Shown one piece after another: positions 11,098 to 24,190 of a stretch of DNA of 64,000 nt. A program made the translations under genes and the position numbers. Origin of the DNA: Lutjanus erythropterus (lineage: Eukaryota; Chordata; Actinopteri; Lutjaniformes; Lutjanidae); contig CM034606.1 of the NCBI GenBank assembly GCA_020091685.1, positions 16,089,695 to 16,153,694 of the forward strand. Reading direction: 5' to 3'. Below the pieces are notes generated by a model, which saw only the letters and a list, made by a program, of their open reading frames with translations, did no database searches and had not been told where the DNA came from. Within the stretch, counting starts at the first letter, position 1; every line of letters begins with the position of its first letter.

Positions 11098-11684
11098 TTA
11101 AGGGAAACATTAATTCTGCATTCATTCACATTTTAATAGGCACTGACATGGCATTATTTTTGTCTGTAGTCTGCACACAGACTACTTTGAAATGTAGTCA
11201 CATTATGCGCTACTGAATACCAATTACCTGCCATTTTTTTGTAACTAGTACCATAATCCATTGGATTTCAAAACAGTGTAATTTAATCTGAATACTTCTG
11301 GATGACCTCAGGCTCCTCTGTAAAGTTTTGCTGCCGCTGTTTTTCAATTTTAAAATTGTAATCCCTGACAATGTAACTATAATCTAATAACTAATCTAAT
11401 TTCTAAATGTAATCTGGGATGATTATAGTTAGCTATACTTAGTTTTTGTACTCTTGTATCCTGATTACAAAAGGATATCCAACTTCACCCCAATACATCC
11501 TGTGAATGCACAAATACTTTGGTTTGTCTCCTGTAACTTATTTTCCACTTAAATATACGCTCGTACTTGTCTTCTCTGATAAATCAGCTGTATTAATGTG
11601 ATTTGGCACTAAGTATGTCACAAGCATTAAAACATACTAACATTTTGGTCCACTGACAAGTCAAAAAAGCAGCTTACCACTCAC
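11098..11684. other. Gene-free intronic stretch just 3' of the middle first exon
   Basis: AT-rich sequence on the intron side of the donor at 11684. No further exon is seen. Confidence 0.45.
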
Positions 11685-11811
11685 CTTTCTTCCTAAACAG
11701 CCAGTAAGACAGTGGTAATATTGACATGAGGACGAGTGCATAAAAACCTCCGGCACCATCCTCAGAGCCGCTCAGGATCGCCACAGACTCCAAAATCAAC
11801 ATCCCTGACAT
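11685..11811 (-). CDS. kcnip4: Alternative first coding exon of a KChIP (hydrophobic N-terminus)
   Basis: It encodes 42 residues plus one base, starting MSGMLILESVAILSGSEDG and ending SYWLFRKK, then the strong donor AAAG|GTGAGT. The phase is the same as in the other two first exons, so the split codon can again become Asp at exon 2. A 20-residue hydrophobic stretch from GGFYALVLMS to SYWLF is closed by Arg-Lys-Lys, which suggests a membrane anchor with a basic cytosolic flank. Counted from the second Met it gives 39 residues beginning MLILE; human KCNIP4 has an alternative N-terminus of similar length beginning MLTLEW (from memory), so the two may be orthologous, though most positions differ. 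Starts at 11841 (10 residues longer, in frame), 11811 and 11802 are possible; the last has the best context (G at -3). Confidence rests on phase, splice site, spacing and neighbours more than on identity. Confidence 0.72.
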
Positions 11812-11920
11812 AGGTGAGGAGGTACGATCACCACTCAGCATGTGTGTGTCATGAAAACGCTACATTCAGAGATAATGAGTGGCACGGCCGTGTTTCCCCT
11901 CCTTCTGTGGGCGTAATCAC
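11812..11920 (-). promoter_or_regulatory. 5' flank of the middle first exon, with upstream ATGs
   Basis: Read on the minus strand, this contains a minimal ATG-TAG, a short out-of-frame ATG ORF, and an in-frame ATG at 11841 preceded by an in-frame TAG. CACGGCCGTG near 11883-11892 is a 10-bp palindrome. There is no TATA box. A promoter role is inferred from position alone. Confidence 0.35.
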
Positions 11921-11964
11921 ACACACACATAAATAGTTTATACCTGTACATGAACTTACAATTT

Positions 11965-12700
11965 GGAAGTACTTATTTACTCGATACTTTTACTAGTTGC
12001 TACTTATTTTGCAGATATAACACTTAAAATACTTAATAATATAATATGATAAATATATATCTATAATAGAAAATATAATCAACAAATAAATGATGTATTT
12101 AATAGAATAAAGATGTGAATTTTACATCTAAAACAAAAGACGATGATGATAAACACTAAACACATTCTAAACACAAGGAGAGTAAAACTACAGAATCAAT
12201 AAAAAGCCATTTAAAAAAGTATACACTTTACACACTAAATTTATAGTTTATTGAAATTAAACTCTTATAACAACACAATACAATTATAATAAACAATACT
12301 TAGTAAGAATTAGTTATGTGATCATTTATTCTATTCTATAATTAGCTGATGTAATATAAAATAAAAATTATATTTTTTGTCATAGCTGATAGGAGATGAC
12401 AATTACATTATGATTAGATTTGTAAACTATTTTTTTGTCGCACATATAGCAATTTCTCAAACAATGTCAATTATAGCATTACTAAACATGAAGTAGTTAA
12501 CATTATCTTAATTTCCTTGTTTGTTAACAGTAAAATAACTATGATCTTAACTGTCAGTTTACAATTCATTAATAATGTTTATTATAAAATGTTACCATAC
12601 ATTATTCTGAAATGGGCTATTCTGCATAATGAGTACTTCCACTTTTTGTACTGTTACTACGTTTTACTTCAGTAAAAGACGAGTACTTCTTCCGTCACTG
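11965..12700. mobile_element. Probable hAT-type element, very AT-rich
   Basis: The right end, GAGTACTTCTTCCGTCACTG, resembles the common teleost terminus AGTACTTCTTCCACCACTG. The left end near 11967 has AGTACTTATTTACTCGATAC. The interior (about 12000-12600) is extremely AT-rich and has no coding content. Boundaries are approximate. Confidence 0.5.
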
Positions 12701-14052
12701 ATATACACCTATACACATGAACGAACACATGTCATCATGCACCACCTGTTTTGATAAGGCATCTGTTGTTTTTTCCCTCATGATCTAGCTGCTATTGTAA
12801 AGGTTTACAAAAAAGACGCCTACTATCACTTAACTATTCAGCTGGTCTGAATGAGGCCCTTTAAGTCATTCACTTTTGTATAGTCTGTGCTCTGACAGTA
12901 TGTCTCATAAATGACCTTTAGCACATTAATTGCTGTTATGCCCCATGACAAGACACAATAAACGTGGAACAGCGATATGGGTGGGCCAGCAGCACAGCAC
13001 ACAAACAACATGTGCAGCTACAGTGAACAGGAATACAGCTGTTTACAGACGCAGGGATACGAATGTAGGAAATTTCCAATTTTTGATTCTGCAGGCACAC
13101 ACACAATAAAGCACAAAAACAGTCTTGTATGCAGGGTTCGAAATAAACAATGTATTATTTATAGCCCGAATCGAATACAGAATGAGTGAACTTTGAATTT
13201 CACAGTGCCAGCGAGCAGGTGCTGGATGGCTAGAAACCTACAGGGAGAGAAGAAAGAGAATGGGAAAGAAGACTCTGACGGAAGAAAGACAGACCAGCAG
13301 AGTGTAAGAGAGAAAAGAGAATTACAAAATAATACAGAAGTGAGGCTGCAGAAAAAAATACAGAAGGTGAAGGTGCATGAGGAAAATTCATGCTGCAGAG
13401 AGGAGTCACGAAAAATAAAAATGAACAGAGAAAGTCACCTGTCACTGAACGTTCACTAAAACAAGTGCAACTTCAATCAGCCTCCACTAGAGGTCAGTGT
13501 AGATTAAAGTATTTACATACTGTATTTTTATATTTCAAAGTATTTCAAACACACACACGCTCTGCCTTTTTGTTTCACACACACAGCTGCTTAAATGTGC
13601 CAATAGATGGACTTTTTTTCATGTGACTTTCAAGTGTTCTACTAAAATGATAAAAGCATGGAGCAGTTTTGAGTTGGTGCCAAGTCTGTAACACCATCTC
13701 ATCAGCAGTAAGTCCTGCGTCAACCCTTTAAGAGAGCATACATACCATGTATATAGCTTGGCATGCAGCCGGGAGCGAGATGAGGTAATAAGTGAAGAGG
13801 TTCAATTTGCATCGCAGGTAAAAGAAATGTAAAAAAAAGACTTAGAGCAGTACACTGACCTGCTGTGTCTGACCTGTTCCAGCAGTGCAGCAAAATGTCT
13901 GACTTCACACTTCAAAATAAATCCACATAGAATACAAAACAAAGTCATAAAAACATCATGTGTAACATCTTCTCAGAAACCAGAAACGGGCACAAATACA
14001 TCCAAAAAGTATTGTGATACAAATTACTAATACTTGCTCATCAAATGCATTT
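12701..14052. other. Gene-free intronic stretch
   Basis: Purine-rich from about 13230 to 13440, otherwise mixed. No exon was recognised. Confidence 0.4.
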
Positions 14053-15415
14053 ACAAACCCCAATTCCAAAAAAGTTTGGACACTGTGAAAAACGTAAATA
14101 AAAAAGGAATGCAATGATTTGCAAATCCTTTTCCACCTAAATTCAATTGGATACACTACAAAGACAATATTTTTAATGTTTAAACTGATAAACTTTAGTG
14201 TTGTTTTGTAAATATGGTGAATTTGATGCCTGCAACACAATGTTAGGCATGTTTACTACTGTATATACATAACCTTTTCTGAGGACATTAATTGTTTTCA
14301 AAGTGAAATTCTTTCCCATTCTTGCTTGATTTACCGCTTCAGGTGCTCATTTATTTTATTTTGCAGCTCATAAAGCAACACACATTTTAATGGGAGACTT
14401 TTACCATGAAGTCATGTTGTTGTAGCCTGTGCAGAATCTGCCTTGGTAATGTCTCGCTTTAATAAGAAGGGACATCTCTGAAAAAGACCTTGTCTGGATG
14501 GCAGTATATGTTGCTCAAAACCTGTACGTACCTTTCAGCAATAATGGTGCCTTCACAGATTTGACAGTTAGCCATTATGCCATTGGCACTAACACATACC
14601 AGCACAGATGCTGGCTTCTGAATGCTGGTAACAATCTGGAAGGTCTTTCTCCTCTTTAGCACAGAGGACACAGTGTCCATGATATCCAAAAACAATTAAA
14701 AAATATGGCCTCATCAGACCAAAGCACACTGTTTTATATTGTACCAGTCCATCTCAGATAAGCTTGGACCACTGAGAAGTTGGTGGTGTTTCTGGATGTT
14801 GATGATATAGGCTTTCACTTTGCATGGAGTCTTGTATGGAGTCTTCATTTGCATTTGTGATGCAGTAACAAACTGTTTGATTTCCAAAGTGTTCCTAAGT
14901 CCATGTAGTGATATCCTTCATACAGTCGTGAGTTTTCAACACTGTGTTGCTTCAGGCATCAAAGGTCACATGCTTTCAGTATTGGTTTTCTGCCTTGCCT
15001 CTTGCTTGCAGAGATTACCTGGGGTTCTCTGAATCCTCTGAAATCCTTAAATGCCCCACATGTGTGCATTGAGAAGTGCTGTTGGACTATTTGCCCATGC
15101 AGTTTTTCGCAAAGTGTAACCCTTGCCCCATCCTTGACTGAGCCCTTTGATAATGCCCCTTTCAAACTCAATCATGATACTATCACCTGTTTACCTGTGG
15201 AATGCTCCAAACCGGGGTTTTTTGAGCATCCCGTGACTTTCCAAGTCTTTTGTTGCCCTGTCCCGACTTTTTTGAAACACACTGCAGGCATATAATTCAG
15301 AATGAGTGTGTAAAATACATAAAACACATAAATACATTACATATATTATCTATATATTGTATTGTATTCAATTTAATGCAAGTTGAAAAATTATTGCATT
15401 CAGTTTTTATTATTA
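14053..15415. mobile_element. Degraded non-autonomous DNA transposon, AAACCCCAATTCC family, copy 1
   Basis: The left terminus ACAAACCCCAATTCCAAAAA is followed by AATGATTTGCAAATCC and AATTTGATGCCTGCAACAC, a long terminal block I recognise from many teleost genomes. The right side shows the inverted counterpart (CCCGACTTTTTTGAAACAC, then CAGGCAT near 15284). The final part near 15350-15415 is worn. Short open frames inside are not a recognisable transposase. A shorter copy lies at 59268-59700. Confidence 0.75.
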
Positions 15416-16230
15416 TTGCTGCATGAAACCAAAAAAGCAACTTCCAACTGGAAAGAATAACCTGGATGAGTGAATACTGGGAAATAGTGGCAGATTGAGA
15501 CCTCTGTGCTTAAGTGCAGCTAGCCCGACTCCGTCCGTCATCTTCTGATGTTTCTCTACTTTTAGTCATTAGTCTGTAAACAACACAATGCTTGCTGTCA
15601 GAGACACTCTTTGCCTCAGTTCCAGGTTATCCATCCCTGTGGTACCCAGCCCAAACATCACCTGATTCACTTGTATTTAGCCGGAGACTGATTACTAACT
15701 GTTAATAACTGACTGAAATACTGCCCATCTCTTCTGAAAACTAACTGCCATTTAACTTCATCACTGATCACTTTGACTCACTCATACCGGTCTAGTTAAG
15801 GACAAAGACTGTTACTATGCTCATATTCCATGCGTTTGTTTGTCTCAGTGGACAACAGGGCAACAGGACAATGACAAAAAGCACGTGGAACTGCCGGTAC
15901 GCTGATTCAGCAGCTAATCAAAAGGCGCAAAATGATCTAACCTATACCAAAGGACAAATCTGCCTGTGCTGCACACACAAAACCCTGCAAAGTCACAGAG
16001 GGTGGATACTAGCACATTATTGATGAACAAGCATAAAAACGTGTTAAAGCACACAGACAAGATGAACATCAGGGACGATTTGTTTACAAGTCAATATGTG
16101 CAACCAATTGTTTGTATTTGGCAATTAAATATAACATAGATAACTGTGTGAGTAACACAGGAAGACTGGAGATGCTATTAATGAGAGACTATGGCTAATT
16201 AATTTTTAATTATAAGAGGACTAAATTTAA
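15416..16230. other. Gene-free intronic stretch
   Basis: No exon or repeat family was recognised. Confidence 0.4.
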
Positions 16231-16356
16231 GAGGAGAGGAGAGGAGAAGAGAGAGAGGAGAGAGAGGAGAGGAGAGGACAGGAGAGGAGAGGAGAGGAGA
16301 GGAGAGGACAGGAGAGGAGAGGAGAGGAGAGAGGAGAGAGAGAGAGGAGAGGAGAG
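16231..16356. repeat. (GGAGA)n purine tract
   Basis: A 126-bp run of GGAGA and GA units with occasional GGACA variants. All purines lie on the plus strand, apart from rare C. Confidence 0.95.
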
Positions 16357-16672
16357 TGAAAGCGATAGTCTCTGACAGCCAGGCAGAGTCAAACGCTCTA
16401 TTGTGTTAAACCTGTCAACTGTCACCAAAGAGAGCGCGGGAGAGAAATAGACTGACAGAGGAAGGAGACGGAGAGGGAAGGAGGCTGTCGTCATGGACGC
16501 GACACATAGCATCAATTCCCCAGGTCTGTGTTCACACAAAGACCCACACACACACACACACCTTCTATTTCACCATCTATTTTCAGTCAGCTATTGGTAA
16601 AAACGACACGGACAGGCATTCCCATTTCATCCATTATATTGTAGGTGGTGAATGTATTGATCCAGGATACAA
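16357..16672. other. Gene-free stretch between the purine tract and a MITE
   Basis: Nothing recognised beyond a short CA run at about 16545-16560. Confidence 0.4.
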
Positions 16673-17613
16673 ACACTCTTAGAAATAAAGGTTCAAAATT
16701 AGTTCCAAAATGAATTAAGGCTTTGTCAAGGGTTCCATTAAGAACTCTTTCATCCAAAGATTCCTTTATGAAAGAGAGAGTTCTTTTGTTGTTGAAAGCA
16801 TGGGTGTAAAAAGATCTTCAGCCTCAAATACTCAAATGTTCACCCAAGTTTCTAATGGTACTTATGTGTCTGAAATCCCATTAATTCATTTTATTTGTGT
16901 TCTTGTGTTTTTGCCTCATCTGTAGAACAGAATATAGTTCTTTGTAAAACCCTCAGAAGACAAGACGGTTATGCATGAAACCCTTATAAAAAGGGGGATA
17001 TTTTTAGATCCTCCTTGGGCTCTTGGAAGCTCCCTTAGAAGGTGGAAACGTTCTGGACAGAACCCCAAAAGATTGTTCTAGGTGGCCTTTATCCACCAAC
17101 ATGTAGCCAGCCCACTTCCAGTTCAAACACTCCATTTTGAACCATTCTGAGCAGTTCCATGAAAAAAGAACAGTTGGTTCCCAACCTGAACCAAAAAAAA
17201 ATGAGCACATTTTCCTTTGGAACCACAGTGGGTTTGTTGTATTCTACCCTCTGTTGATGACATCCTTAATTATAATGGTTCTACTCAAAAACTGATGGAA
17301 ATGCAGGCTGGTTCACTAGATAGCACCAAGGTTCCAAGGATTTTGGATGGAACCAGTTCAAGAACCAGAGCTTATTTGGTGGAAAAGGGCCCTAGAAGAG
17401 TTCTCCTCTGTAGAAGCTTCCATAGGTTCCATAGTTTTGGGTGAAACCTTTCACAGATGGTTCTAGGTATAATCTTTTATGTTGAGTTCTAGGTGGAACC
17501 CCCTGAGAGGATTCCAGGTAGAACCTTCACAAAGGGCTGTACCAGGAACTGGAAAGGGCTCTCTTGTGGAGACAAGCTGAGGTTCTAATAAGCACCTTTA
17601 TTTTTAAGAGTGT
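16673..17613. mobile_element. ACACTCTTA-ended MITE, copy 2
   Basis: Left terminus ACACTCTTAGAAATAAAGG and right terminus (reverse complement) ACACTCTTAAAAATAAAGG form a near-perfect inverted repeat. The interior is rich in GGTTCT/AGAACC, as in copy 1 at 6903-7903, but lacks the clear 55-bp minisatellite. The better-preserved ends suggest this is the less altered copy. Confidence 0.82.
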
Positions 17614-18198
17614 ATAACACAGTAATACACATTCAAACATACACACACACACACACACAGTGCAGCGAGCTCCTGCACCACACACAGTTAACTCTCTGTG
17701 CTGCTGTCTCTCTGATATTACCAGACCTTGTGGACATGACAAACCTCATTATCAGGGCCGTGCAGGCTATGGCGCCCATTAGTATTCTGCGCACACAAAC
17801 ACACACACACAAATACACGCACGCGGAGTGAGGTTATTTCATAGAGGAGTTGCATATGCCTCCCTGAGGATAATTGCTTCTAATACTTTCCTGCCGCCCT
17901 CCCGTCTTTGAAGTAAATATACTGTACTACATTGGCCTGAGGAGATTTCTATTTCTAGGCTGGATAAATCAATCCCTGCCCGCAGGAATATGATCGGTCA
18001 TAATCACGATCAGCGATTGCTTTCTAGTTTTCTCATTATGCATACTGCTCACTATTGACCTCATTGTTTGTCCACTCATGTGACCCATTAGCTGTCCTCT
18101 CTGTGCCTGTCTGTAGCCAATAAAACTGTAAAAGTTTATCCACAAATTTATTCACGACTCAAGCAGTTGGTTCATCCAAATAACACTAAAGACATATT
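17614..18198. other. Gene-free stretch with a CA run; possible conserved element
   Basis: A (CA)n run lies at 17641-17659 and a second CA cluster near 17800-17815. From about 17840 to 18110 the sequence is non-repetitive, of balanced composition and shows no coding frame. It could be a conserved noncoding element, but only cross-species alignment would show that. Confidence 0.4.
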
Positions 18199-18788
18199 GG
18201 TCCCACTTTATAACAAGACCCTTATAAATGATTTATAAATGGTTTACAATGAGGTTATTAATTAGGTTGTAAACACACTAGATAAAAAGAGCAACAATAA
18301 CATTTGTTTGCCAAATAGTGATTCCACATTTATTGAGTTTACTTCACTTTGTCTGTTCGATCAGCCAGCATCTATACGTCTCAGCTTTATCAGATTAATT
18401 AGTCCCTCACACTGAACCACAGTCAGCATATCTTAATAGTAAAAAGAATTAATTTGGCACATTAAATTAATGTATGAAATTACCAGATGGTCGGTATCTT
18501 CTTCAGAACAGAATTCCAGGTGAGACACAGATGGTAATCTTTTTTTACTTGGTGCACTGATCATCCAGTAGTAAGTTAGAAATGGTAGCAGCTTATTAGT
18601 TATATTAATTAATAGTAAGCAGTAACAAGATTTCGCCAAATAGAGTAGAATAGTCCACATTGATATATGAAAACTGTGTTATAGCATGTTTAATTATTAA
18701 TTATTTACGAAGTGTTTGCAACCCAATTAATAACATATTACCCATTTATAAATCATTTATGAGGGGAGTCTTATTGTAAGGTGGTACC
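18199..18788. mobile_element. MITE with long inverted ends (GGTCCCACTTTATAACAAG)
   Basis: The left end GGTCCCACTTTATAACAAGA, with ATAAATGATTTATAAATGG further in, is mirrored at the right end by CCATTTATAAATCATTTATG, then CTTATTGTAAGGTGGTACC. The inverted repeats are about 45 bp. No coding content. This terminus type is common in teleosts; hAT is a guess. Confidence 0.75.
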
Positions 18789-21257
18789 CTCACATTTTCA
18801 TGTAGTAGCATTTAGTCATTCAGAAATACACTGCAGGTGAATAGAAGTTTGTGGTGATCAAAGCCTTGACAATGACATCTCTCGCAGCAGCAGCGACTTT
18901 CTGTAAAAAATGTCTCTGAAAAATCCACAGACCTGGTTGTAAACAGTTTTCATTGGAGCCATTCTCTGCTGAAGAAAGACTGTAGCTTCTATAAAGTCTG
19001 TTGACAGGGAGCTCTGTGGATTATCCAGACTAACAAGGACACACTCATTCTGCAACATGTTAAATTTTTAAAAGCACAACAAACATGATTACATTTGCGC
19101 CCATTAAGTGAAGGCAGACATTTCGGGGACAAATATCTCAAAACCCAAACAAATAAAACCAAAGCGCAGCCCACACTCAACTAACTTGTGAATCACTGTA
19201 ATTTTGTATGATCACTGACAAGTCCCCTGTCACAGCAACAGCAACTTTCCCGTCTGTAAAAAGCAATCACGTGTCTCAGAGCTAATCAATTCCTGTATCT
19301 GATACTACACATTGCAAAACGTCATGGCCTTGCATCACATTCCTGTAGCAATGACATCAAAGTCCTGTGTCTACTCTGCAGGAAACTTGCGACAAGAAGG
19401 AGTCATGGCAAAGCAACTTTTTTCTACTCTGTGTTCAAACAATTGTGTTGATGCTGAAAACCTGAGTAGGTCTACCTTTTTCCCCACACATTAATTTGAT
19501 CAGGAATCAGTAAGTGAACTGATAAAGAATGAGACTGATCAGGAGAATCATTAATGACTTTGGTATCAATAAAATTTAATTGCAAGCAGAACCTAGTGTA
19601 CATGCTGTGGACTGAGTGCACTTTATAAATATGATTAAATTTACACACTCAGAATTCAAACGCTCCTCACACTTGGATGATGATGGACAGATACAGATCA
19701 GTAGAAAGAACTGTGCTGTACTTCCATTTTGTTTCTGCTGTAATCACTATCGTTGTTTTCCGTGTTTATTACTGTGAACTCGTGTCCTCAGTCTTAGCTC
19801 ACTGGATAGTTGTAAGATAAGAAATATCTTGGTTTTGTCTTTAATGGAAAATTGACCTTTTCAGAGAGAAGAAAATCATTGGCAGAGTCTGCAGGGAGAG
19901 TGTTAGGGTTTGTAATGAGTAAAATGAAATTCTGCCCTGACCTCTGTTTTTTTTTTTTAGCATTTTTAAAACTTTATTTCACGCTGCAGGAGGAGTATGA
20001 GATTTTAACGACAGCCCTGACAGTCATCCTATCCACAGTCGAGACATAAGATGCTTTATTGTGGTACACGAAAACGCTAGGGGGGCTGTTGAAGGTGACA
20101 TGGGATGGGAATCATGTCTTCTAAAGCAGAGATGTGGAATATGTGGAACCGGCTTGGTTAGTTGCCAGAGGAAAGGATGACCAAAAAGATCTTTAACTGG
20201 AACAGAGCCCACAGTCATCCCTCGCCAAGAGATGTTTCTGCAATATTTGTCTCTCTGATTTGCATTTCATTTTAAGAAACAACTTGTAATGTAATATAAT
20301 TGCTGTATCGTCAAACAAAAACAAGTAAAGATCAATAAGTAATAATGGAAAAAGGAAATTTAAGGACTATTTACTGTAAAAAGAAGGCAGAAGCCCTATG
20401 TGCCCAGAACTAGTTCCTTATCAGTGGCAGTAGACGTAGGCAGATATAAAAGTATTCCTGAATAACAGCATATATGTTCTCTGTGATCTGGTTATTGTCG
20501 AGGATGAATTTCACTCTCAGTTTCACTGCCCCGAATACAGTGACTTAAGGAGCCATCTGTTGGAAAAAATCCAGCTGAAGAATCCTAATTTGTTTTGGTT
20601 GTCTGATGGTGATAAGTTGTGTTGGCTTTTTAAAGAACATATTTTTGTTTTAGCAATATTTATAGCAAATGCATGGCAATTAAGACAGAGAACACAATCT
20701 AACACAGTAAGATGCTTCTTTGATGAAACTTGATTTATGCATTTTTTTATTGTGATCTTTTCTGGCCATGTAAATATTACTTTAATAGAGACAAACAGAA
20801 ACAAATTATATTTGTACATGTAGACCCATAAATATCAGTCATCTTAACTAATCAGTTGAGCCTCCAAGCAATTCATGCATATGGCTGAAAAACAGCGGTG
20901 ACATATGCCACACGTTCCTCACTCTGCAAGGATAAATGAATGAGAGAAAGCTGCACTTTGTATGCATCGTACTACAACACACAGTTAACACAGAACGAGT
21001 GAACCCTCGACAAACGTGGCGAGTAAGAAAGTGCAAGATTCCCGGAAAACCACTAGAGAGAACACACAGACACACACAAACCTGATAAAATGGCTTTAAA
21101 GTGTCACATGTTCCTTTTCACAAAGGCAGCAAGGCAGGAACACAGGTCATGACGTGTCACACAGTGTGGAGTGGGCCTCCACAGCTATAAATAGCTCTGA
21201 GAGGAATCAGATTTGGAGAACCGGAGGTGGGAACTGATGAGATCACACATACCCATA
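18789..21257. other. Gene-free intronic stretch
   Basis: About 2.5 kb of mostly unique sequence without a supported exon or repeat. Confidence 0.4.
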
Positions 21258-21273
21258 TGTGTGTCTGTGTGTG

Positions 21274-21348
<75 letters not shown>
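21258..21348. repeat. (TG)n microsatellite
   Basis: About 35 uninterrupted TG units (21276-21346) with imperfect units before them. Confidence 0.97.
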
Positions 21349-21350
<2 letters not shown>

Positions 21351-21516
21351 ACGTAGACATGTACGGACAAAAAAAACGCTTGGATTTGAGGAAATGGAGT
21401 CAGACTGACATCATGCAGACTCGGAGACAGACAAGCTGACAAAACAGCGTGAAAGCAGCGAAACAGAAAGGGAACAGACTGAAGCTGCCACTACAACTGA
21501 CAGGAGGGCGTGAAGT

Positions 21517-21969
21517 AGGAATGGGTATCATTACGATTTCACTGATAACAAAATCAATACAATACAGCTTATTGATACAGATACGTATGGATACTCTCAT
21601 CAATGCTACTTTCTATGGGACAGTAGGAAAAAAAATTGTTCTTTAGATGCAACATGATTCTCTTTTAAAAGATTACTGATAAAGAAAAGTCAATAATCAG
21701 ACATTTTAAACCCAATTGTCAATATTCTGATTGTCTGTAATCATTTTGTAAGACTGGGCTTCATGTTCCTTATGACTGAAGCAAATGGGCTGTGAAATGT
21801 AGTGGATATAAACATGAAAGTCATGTTAAGGTTTTAAACGAGGCTACTTCTTGAGTTTTTCTGAGGAAGGCCGATAGCAGCACATTTTGTCCAGGGGCTT
21901 ACCAATAATTCGGAACTGACCAATCAGGAAGCAGTGCCAATTTAGGACCAGCTCTCAATACCCATCCCT
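21517..21969. mobile_element. MITE with AGGRATGGGTAT inverted ends
   Basis: The left end AGGAATGGGTATCATTACG and the right end (reverse complement AGGGATGGGTATTGAGAGC) are inverted. The length is 453 bp, with no coding content and no clear target duplication. Termini of this type (GGGTATCG...) are widespread in teleosts. Confidence 0.65.
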
Positions 21970-23713
21970 CTTGCGAAGCGACATCAAGGCGACTCCCTGA
22001 TGGAAAAACTGAGGAGAAGCTAACTGTCAACGATGATGAGGGGGATGACGTCAAAATCGTGGAACTGGTGATCATTAAACCAAAGACGTAAGACACTGTG
22101 GGGACGTGAAGTGTCTACTATTCATGCATGCTCTGAACATGCAGCTGTTCAAGGACATCACAGTATTAATAACACATGAAACTGGTGTATGATAGATCAC
22201 TCATGTAGCCCATAGTCTGTTTTCCCGTTGAATATGATTTGAATATGTTTGACTTTCACCAAGGACATGAAGACTTGTCTATGGAAGACAATCAAATAAT
22301 AATTATGATAACTGAAAGACTACCAGGATAAAAAAGATGTACATTACTGTATATTTTATCAGATACTCATAGAAAGTAATTGTTTGTAATAGGAATGCAC
22401 CCGAATCAGAATAATGTAATGGAAACAGACATTTCTTCAATCTGAGTATCCTTTTTAATTATTTGGGAAAAAAATAATTAAACACAGTAATGTTCAGAGT
22501 GCTAATTTTTACTTTATTTTATTTACTTTTTACTGTTGCACTTTAACACATGTACTTAATTTTAATATTATAATATTATTATAATATATTATTACTTTAA
22601 CATACAAAATACATACATACAAAACCACAGTATGATTAACACATCAAGAAACATCAAGAAACATTTGCCTGATTTATGAGACATAAACCGTGCCCACTCC
22701 TGATTCTCCATCTGAATACAGGTACAGAGACAGATAATTTTGTTGGTTGAACTGACACAGATACAAATAATGACGTCTGCTTGATGATCAAGCGTGCTAA
22801 GTTAGACCATGCTGCTTATCCTTCATGTAGTAAAAAAGCCAATCACTGCTTCAGTTTGCCCTTTTTGTGCCCTTTTGTTGTTCCATGTCTACAAAGCAAA
22901 TAATTAACTTTTATCCACTGCACTGAAGTGAATCCGACATTAAACACAAGCACAAAACCTTTCATTTTTAAACATTTGTCAGAACCTTTGCAGACTTTTT
23001 GTTTTTTTTCAAAACACATACATATGAATGATCTGAAAAATCCCCTGAAAAATCATTACAAGGAAATTTCAAAATAAAATTTTAGAAGACTGTAAGGTGT
23101 TGTGATGCTTACATTTGCATACAAAACAACATATCAAATAAGGTTAAAATGCCAATAATTTTTAGAGTGTATCTGTCTTTGTGTACTGTATGTGTTGTAA
23201 GTGGTACAAACTCTTTGTATGCCTCCTCATCTTGTTTTGAACTCTGTTCCCCAAGCTATAAAACATATCACTCACAAATGTGACACACAGACAGCTACCC
23301 AGAGGCACAGTTACAAACACACACACACAAACCTGTTACTAGAGCACACACACACACACTGACTGACAGACATCAAGTTGATGCAGAGCAGAAAGATGAC
23401 AGACGAGTGCCACTCGAGAAATTGACAAGCAAGTGACACATTTACAGTAATAGAGAGAAGAGAGAGATTGTTGTCAGTCAGGAGCAGCGCTGATGGAGTC
23501 TCTCAGCAGGGAAAGATATATTTACTCTTCTATTTAGATATTTATTTAATAAATTTCTTATTTTTACTTTTATTTGTACCTTTATTTATCCAAGAAAATC
23601 AAGGCTGCTTAGTCTTGTTTTTTAATTTTAGCCCCATAACCATTATGATCATCACTGATATAACTGACTAAATAAAACCTTTAATTTCCTTTTCCCTTTA
23701 ATCTAAATTTGTT
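21970..23713. other. Gene-free intronic stretch
   Basis: AT-rich, especially 22440-22620. TAGGAATGCACCCGAATC near 22391 resembles a teleost hAT terminus, but no matching second end was found. Short CA runs lie near 23310-23360. Confidence 0.4.
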
Positions 23714-24190
23714 AAACCACCTTTCCACTGCAGGCACTTTCCCCAGAGAAACCCAGTGTGTTTCCACTGCCGGGTCCAGGGTCTATTAAGATCTAGGGAC
23801 ATGTTATCTCAGCCCCCATTATTTTTAAAAAATCTGCAGCTGCAAACAAAATCCAGCAGGAACAGGAACCTACATTGATTATGAGAACACTAAAATCTCC
23901 TGCAAGTTAAGCAAGCAGAACATTATTCAAACTGGGAAACAATGCCCGGAGAAGATTAAAATATTAAAATGAAATAACAGATATATTACAGATTATACCG
24001 CATTATCATTGTTGTCATTGTTATCACTTGTGAAAATGGTGTGTAAAAGCAGCTGCCTCTTTTTCATACCTCAGTAGAGCTCTTATCCTAATCTTTGTGG
24101 GTGTTCAGGCTGTAACAGGCCTTCAAGATCCACCAAAAGGAGTTCCTGGGACTATAAGGTCTGTGTACACTGGGTGGAAACACAGCTTTA
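23714..24190. mobile_element. Probable MITE, CTTTCCACTGCAGGCACTTT type
   Basis: The left part has CTTTCCACTGCAGGCACTTT and TTTCCACTGCCGGG. The right part in reverse complement has AAGCTGTGTTTCCACCCAG. These are the phrases of a known teleost element with 'TTTCCACCGC' ends, probably PIF/Harbinger or hAT. Boundaries are approximate. Confidence 0.45.

Noticed and set aside
16210-16557. 115-codon minus-strand frame rich in Leu-Ser
   Set aside because: It is the translation of the (GGAGA)n purine tract.
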